From NCBI GenBank assembly GCA_947177405.1, contig CAMWUJ010000005.1:1-64000 (forward strand): DNA of 64,000 nucleotides, written 5' to 3'. Position numbers and translations under genes: made by a program. Below, one piece after another: positions 63,064-64,000 of this stretch. Positions within the stretch are counted from its first letter, which is position 1. Every line of letters begins with the position of its first letter. The stretch is from an uncultured Porphyromonadaceae bacterium (GTDB lineage Bacteria > Bacteroidota > Bacteroidia > Bacteroidales > Muribaculaceae). The notes under the pieces are model-generated. The model saw only the letters and a list, made by a program, of their open reading frames with translations. It made no database searches and was not told the origin of the DNA.

Positions 63064-63083
63064 AAGTGACCGGCAGTTAAAGA
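63058..63083. repeat. Attachment site attR
   Basis: Matches 33750-33775 with one mismatch in 26 bases. Preceded by TGT, it reads Cys-Ile-Gly-Lys-stop, the exact C-terminus of MnmE, although no mnmE body precedes it. It closes the tandem elements and may also be the left end of a further element. Confidence 0.85.
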
Positions 63084-63149
63084 ACTATATGCGAAGTTGG
63101 TAGGATTGACATTAATAACAATTGAGGTGTAAAACAAAAGCGGAGTTAA

Positions 63150-63446
63150 TTATTACTATTCTACATTTCCAGACGACACGACCCGACATTCTCCACCGCA
63201 GTTGTCATTCTGACCCGTACCAATGGCAAGCTCAATCTCCCCGACAACGTAATCCTCTTAGGCTGTGTCAAAACCGACAAAGGCGATGACTACTACATCG
63301 AACACCTCGGAAACTTCATCATCTTCCTCAAAAGACTTGGGGTCAAACATCGCATCCAACACCTCGCCATCGTCTTCTCGAAAGAACACTATGACACACC
63401 ATACGACGTCAAAAACACCGATATAACCTGCATCCGCCTCTACTAA
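63150..63446 (+). pseudogene. Start-less gene remnant after attR
   Basis: An open frame of 98 codons follows a TAA at 63147 with no ATG, GTG or TTG in a sensible place. It reads FSTAVVILTRTNGKLNLPDN and YYIEHLGNFIIFLKRLGVKH, protein-like and with C-ending codons like the backbone genes rather than the AT-rich elements. It ends before a good terminator. Probably the 3' part of a backbone gene cut by an earlier insertion; family unknown. Confidence 0.55.
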
Positions 63447-63462
63447 TCCACACCCATCTCCT

Positions 63463-63501
63463 CGCCCCGACAAGCACTTCCCCCTCTTGCCGGGGCGTTT
63501 T
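63463..63501 (+). terminator. Terminator after the gene remnant
   Basis: CGCCCCG-CAAG / CTTG-CGGGGCG stem followed by TTTT. Its strength suggests the remnant was once a transcribed gene. Confidence 0.85.
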
Positions 63502-63534
63502 ATGATAAATAACATACACCTTTTTTATTACCAT

Positions 63535-63557
63535 GTGAAAAAATTTCACTAAATTTG
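63535..63557 (+). promoter_or_regulatory. Promoter with palindromic operator of the dnd-linked regulator
   Basis: The palindrome GTGAAAAAATTTCAC (63535-63549) abuts the -7 box TAAATTTG (63550-63557). A dimeric repressor bound here would block RNA polymerase, so autoregulation by the HTH protein downstream is likely. Confidence 0.7.
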
Positions 63558-63582
63558 TAGCCAAGCAATAGATTTGAATTTA

Positions 63583-63807
63583 ATGGAAACAGATATAAAT
63601 CGCCTAAAAGTAGTTTTAGCTGAAAAGAAACGGACTAATAAATGGTTATGTGAGCAACTTAATGTTAACCCATCAACTGTTTCAAAGTGGTGTACTAATT
63701 CTTCGCAACCGGACATTGAAACTTTAGTTAAAATAGCAAATCTTTTAGAAGTAGAATTAGCTGATTTAGTGAATAAGCAGTGTTTATCAAATATTTCTAA
63801 AAGTTGA
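63583..63807 (+). CDS. XRE-family regulator upstream of dndC
   Basis: 74 residues from ATG 63583 (METDINRLKVVLAEKKRTNKW). Nearly the whole protein is an XRE HTH (WLCEQLNVNPSTVSKWCTNSSQPDIETLVKIANLLEVEL). A small XRE regulator in front of dnd genes is common. Nine bases separate it from dndC. The track start (TTG 63574) is rejected. Confidence 0.88.
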   Translation: METDINRLKVVLAEKKRTNKWLCEQLNVNPSTVSKWCTNSSQPDIETLVKIANLLEVELADLVNKQCLSNISKS

Positions 63808-63816
63808 TTAATAATT

Positions 63817-64000
63817 ATGAGAAATCAACGCATAGAATATATTATTGATGAAATTTTGGATCAGTATGCATATGCTGATGAAACTAACCGTCCATGGATA
63901 ATTGGGTTCAGTGGAGGAAAAGATTCTACAGTGTTGCTCATGCTGGTTTGGATTGCGTTGCGAAAACTGAAAGAATTAGCATATCCTTTCCAATTAAGAA
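63817..64000 (+). CDS. dndC: DndC, DNA phosphorothioation sulfurtransferase (5' part)
   Basis: 61 codons are visible before the window ends. MRNQRIEYIIDEILDQYAYAD leads to the PP-loop IIGFSGGKDSTVLLMLVW of the DndC/PAPS-reductase family. DndC activates DNA for sulfur insertion with DndD, DndE and the cysteine desulfurase. The rest of a Dnd modification or restriction system should lie to the right. Confidence 0.88.
   Translation, partial: MRNQRIEYIIDEILDQYAYADETNRPWIIGFSGGKDSTVLLMLVWIALRKLKELAYPFQLR

Noticed and set aside
63574-63582. TTG start of the last HTH gene
   Set aside because: An ATG three codons downstream gives a normal XRE protein, and a TTG start is not needed.

Overview
The window looks like a chromosome segment of a gut Bacteroidales bacterium, probably Muribaculaceae-like (family level is inference). 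The evidence is repeated TAnnTTTG-type -7 promoter boxes, near absence of classical Shine-Dalgarno sites, T9SS-like C-terminal tails, surface lipoproteins with acidic residues after the lipobox cysteine, and BtuB/BtuG-type cobalamin uptake genes.

Left part (1-33.7 kb, mostly backbone). A seven-gene minus-strand operon (13566 down to 243) lies behind a cobalamin riboswitch. It encodes a BtuB-like TonB receptor, a BtuG-like beta-propeller lipoprotein, a second surface lipoprotein, three secreted proteins and a very large BspA-type leucine-rich-repeat protein. A nuclease-fused ATPase, a SpoIID-like protein and a small inserted-looking block follow. The block holds a lipoprotein, a Sel1-type protein, a perfect 32-bp palindrome and a duplicated tail of the spoIID-like gene. 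Housekeeping genes come next: ald, thioredoxin plus VKOR plus a 44-codon peptide gene, a SpmA/B-type membrane protein, trpS, an outer-membrane barrel, yitT, miaA, pepT, a secreted nuclease and mnmE.

Right part (33.75-63.1 kb, accessory). Two related integrative elements sit in tandem at the 3' end of mnmE. Element A (about 33.75-55.47 kb) has a tandem-HTH regulator, a tyrosine recombinase, a VapE/toprim/relaxase/MobC mobilization block without a type IV secretion system, and an 11-gene, 10.6-kb minus-strand cargo operon. The cargo encodes a sigma factor, a candidate anti-sigma protein, two dynamin-like GTPases, a small membrane protein, a HerA/FtsK-like ATPase with a glycine-rich membrane segment, an HExxH protein, a nuclease-toxin-like protein, a likely immunity protein and two smaller proteins (one before the GTPases, one zinc ribbon at the end). 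I cannot assign this set to a named system. It is the best candidate here for an undescribed conflict or toxin-handling machine. Element B (about 55.47-63.06 kb) has a homologous regulator and integrase, two toxin-antitoxin remnants or modules, an ATPase, hypothetical genes and a DUF3990/HTH-DUF3791 module. Each element ends with the same approximately 195-bp sequence followed by a TGTATCGG att core that mimics the last codons of mnmE.

Beyond the right att site there is a start-less gene remnant, an HTH regulator with a palindromic operator over its promoter, and the beginning of dndC (DNA phosphorothioation). The left end of element A resembles the sequence just after the right att site, so a third element carrying the Dnd system may follow outside the window.
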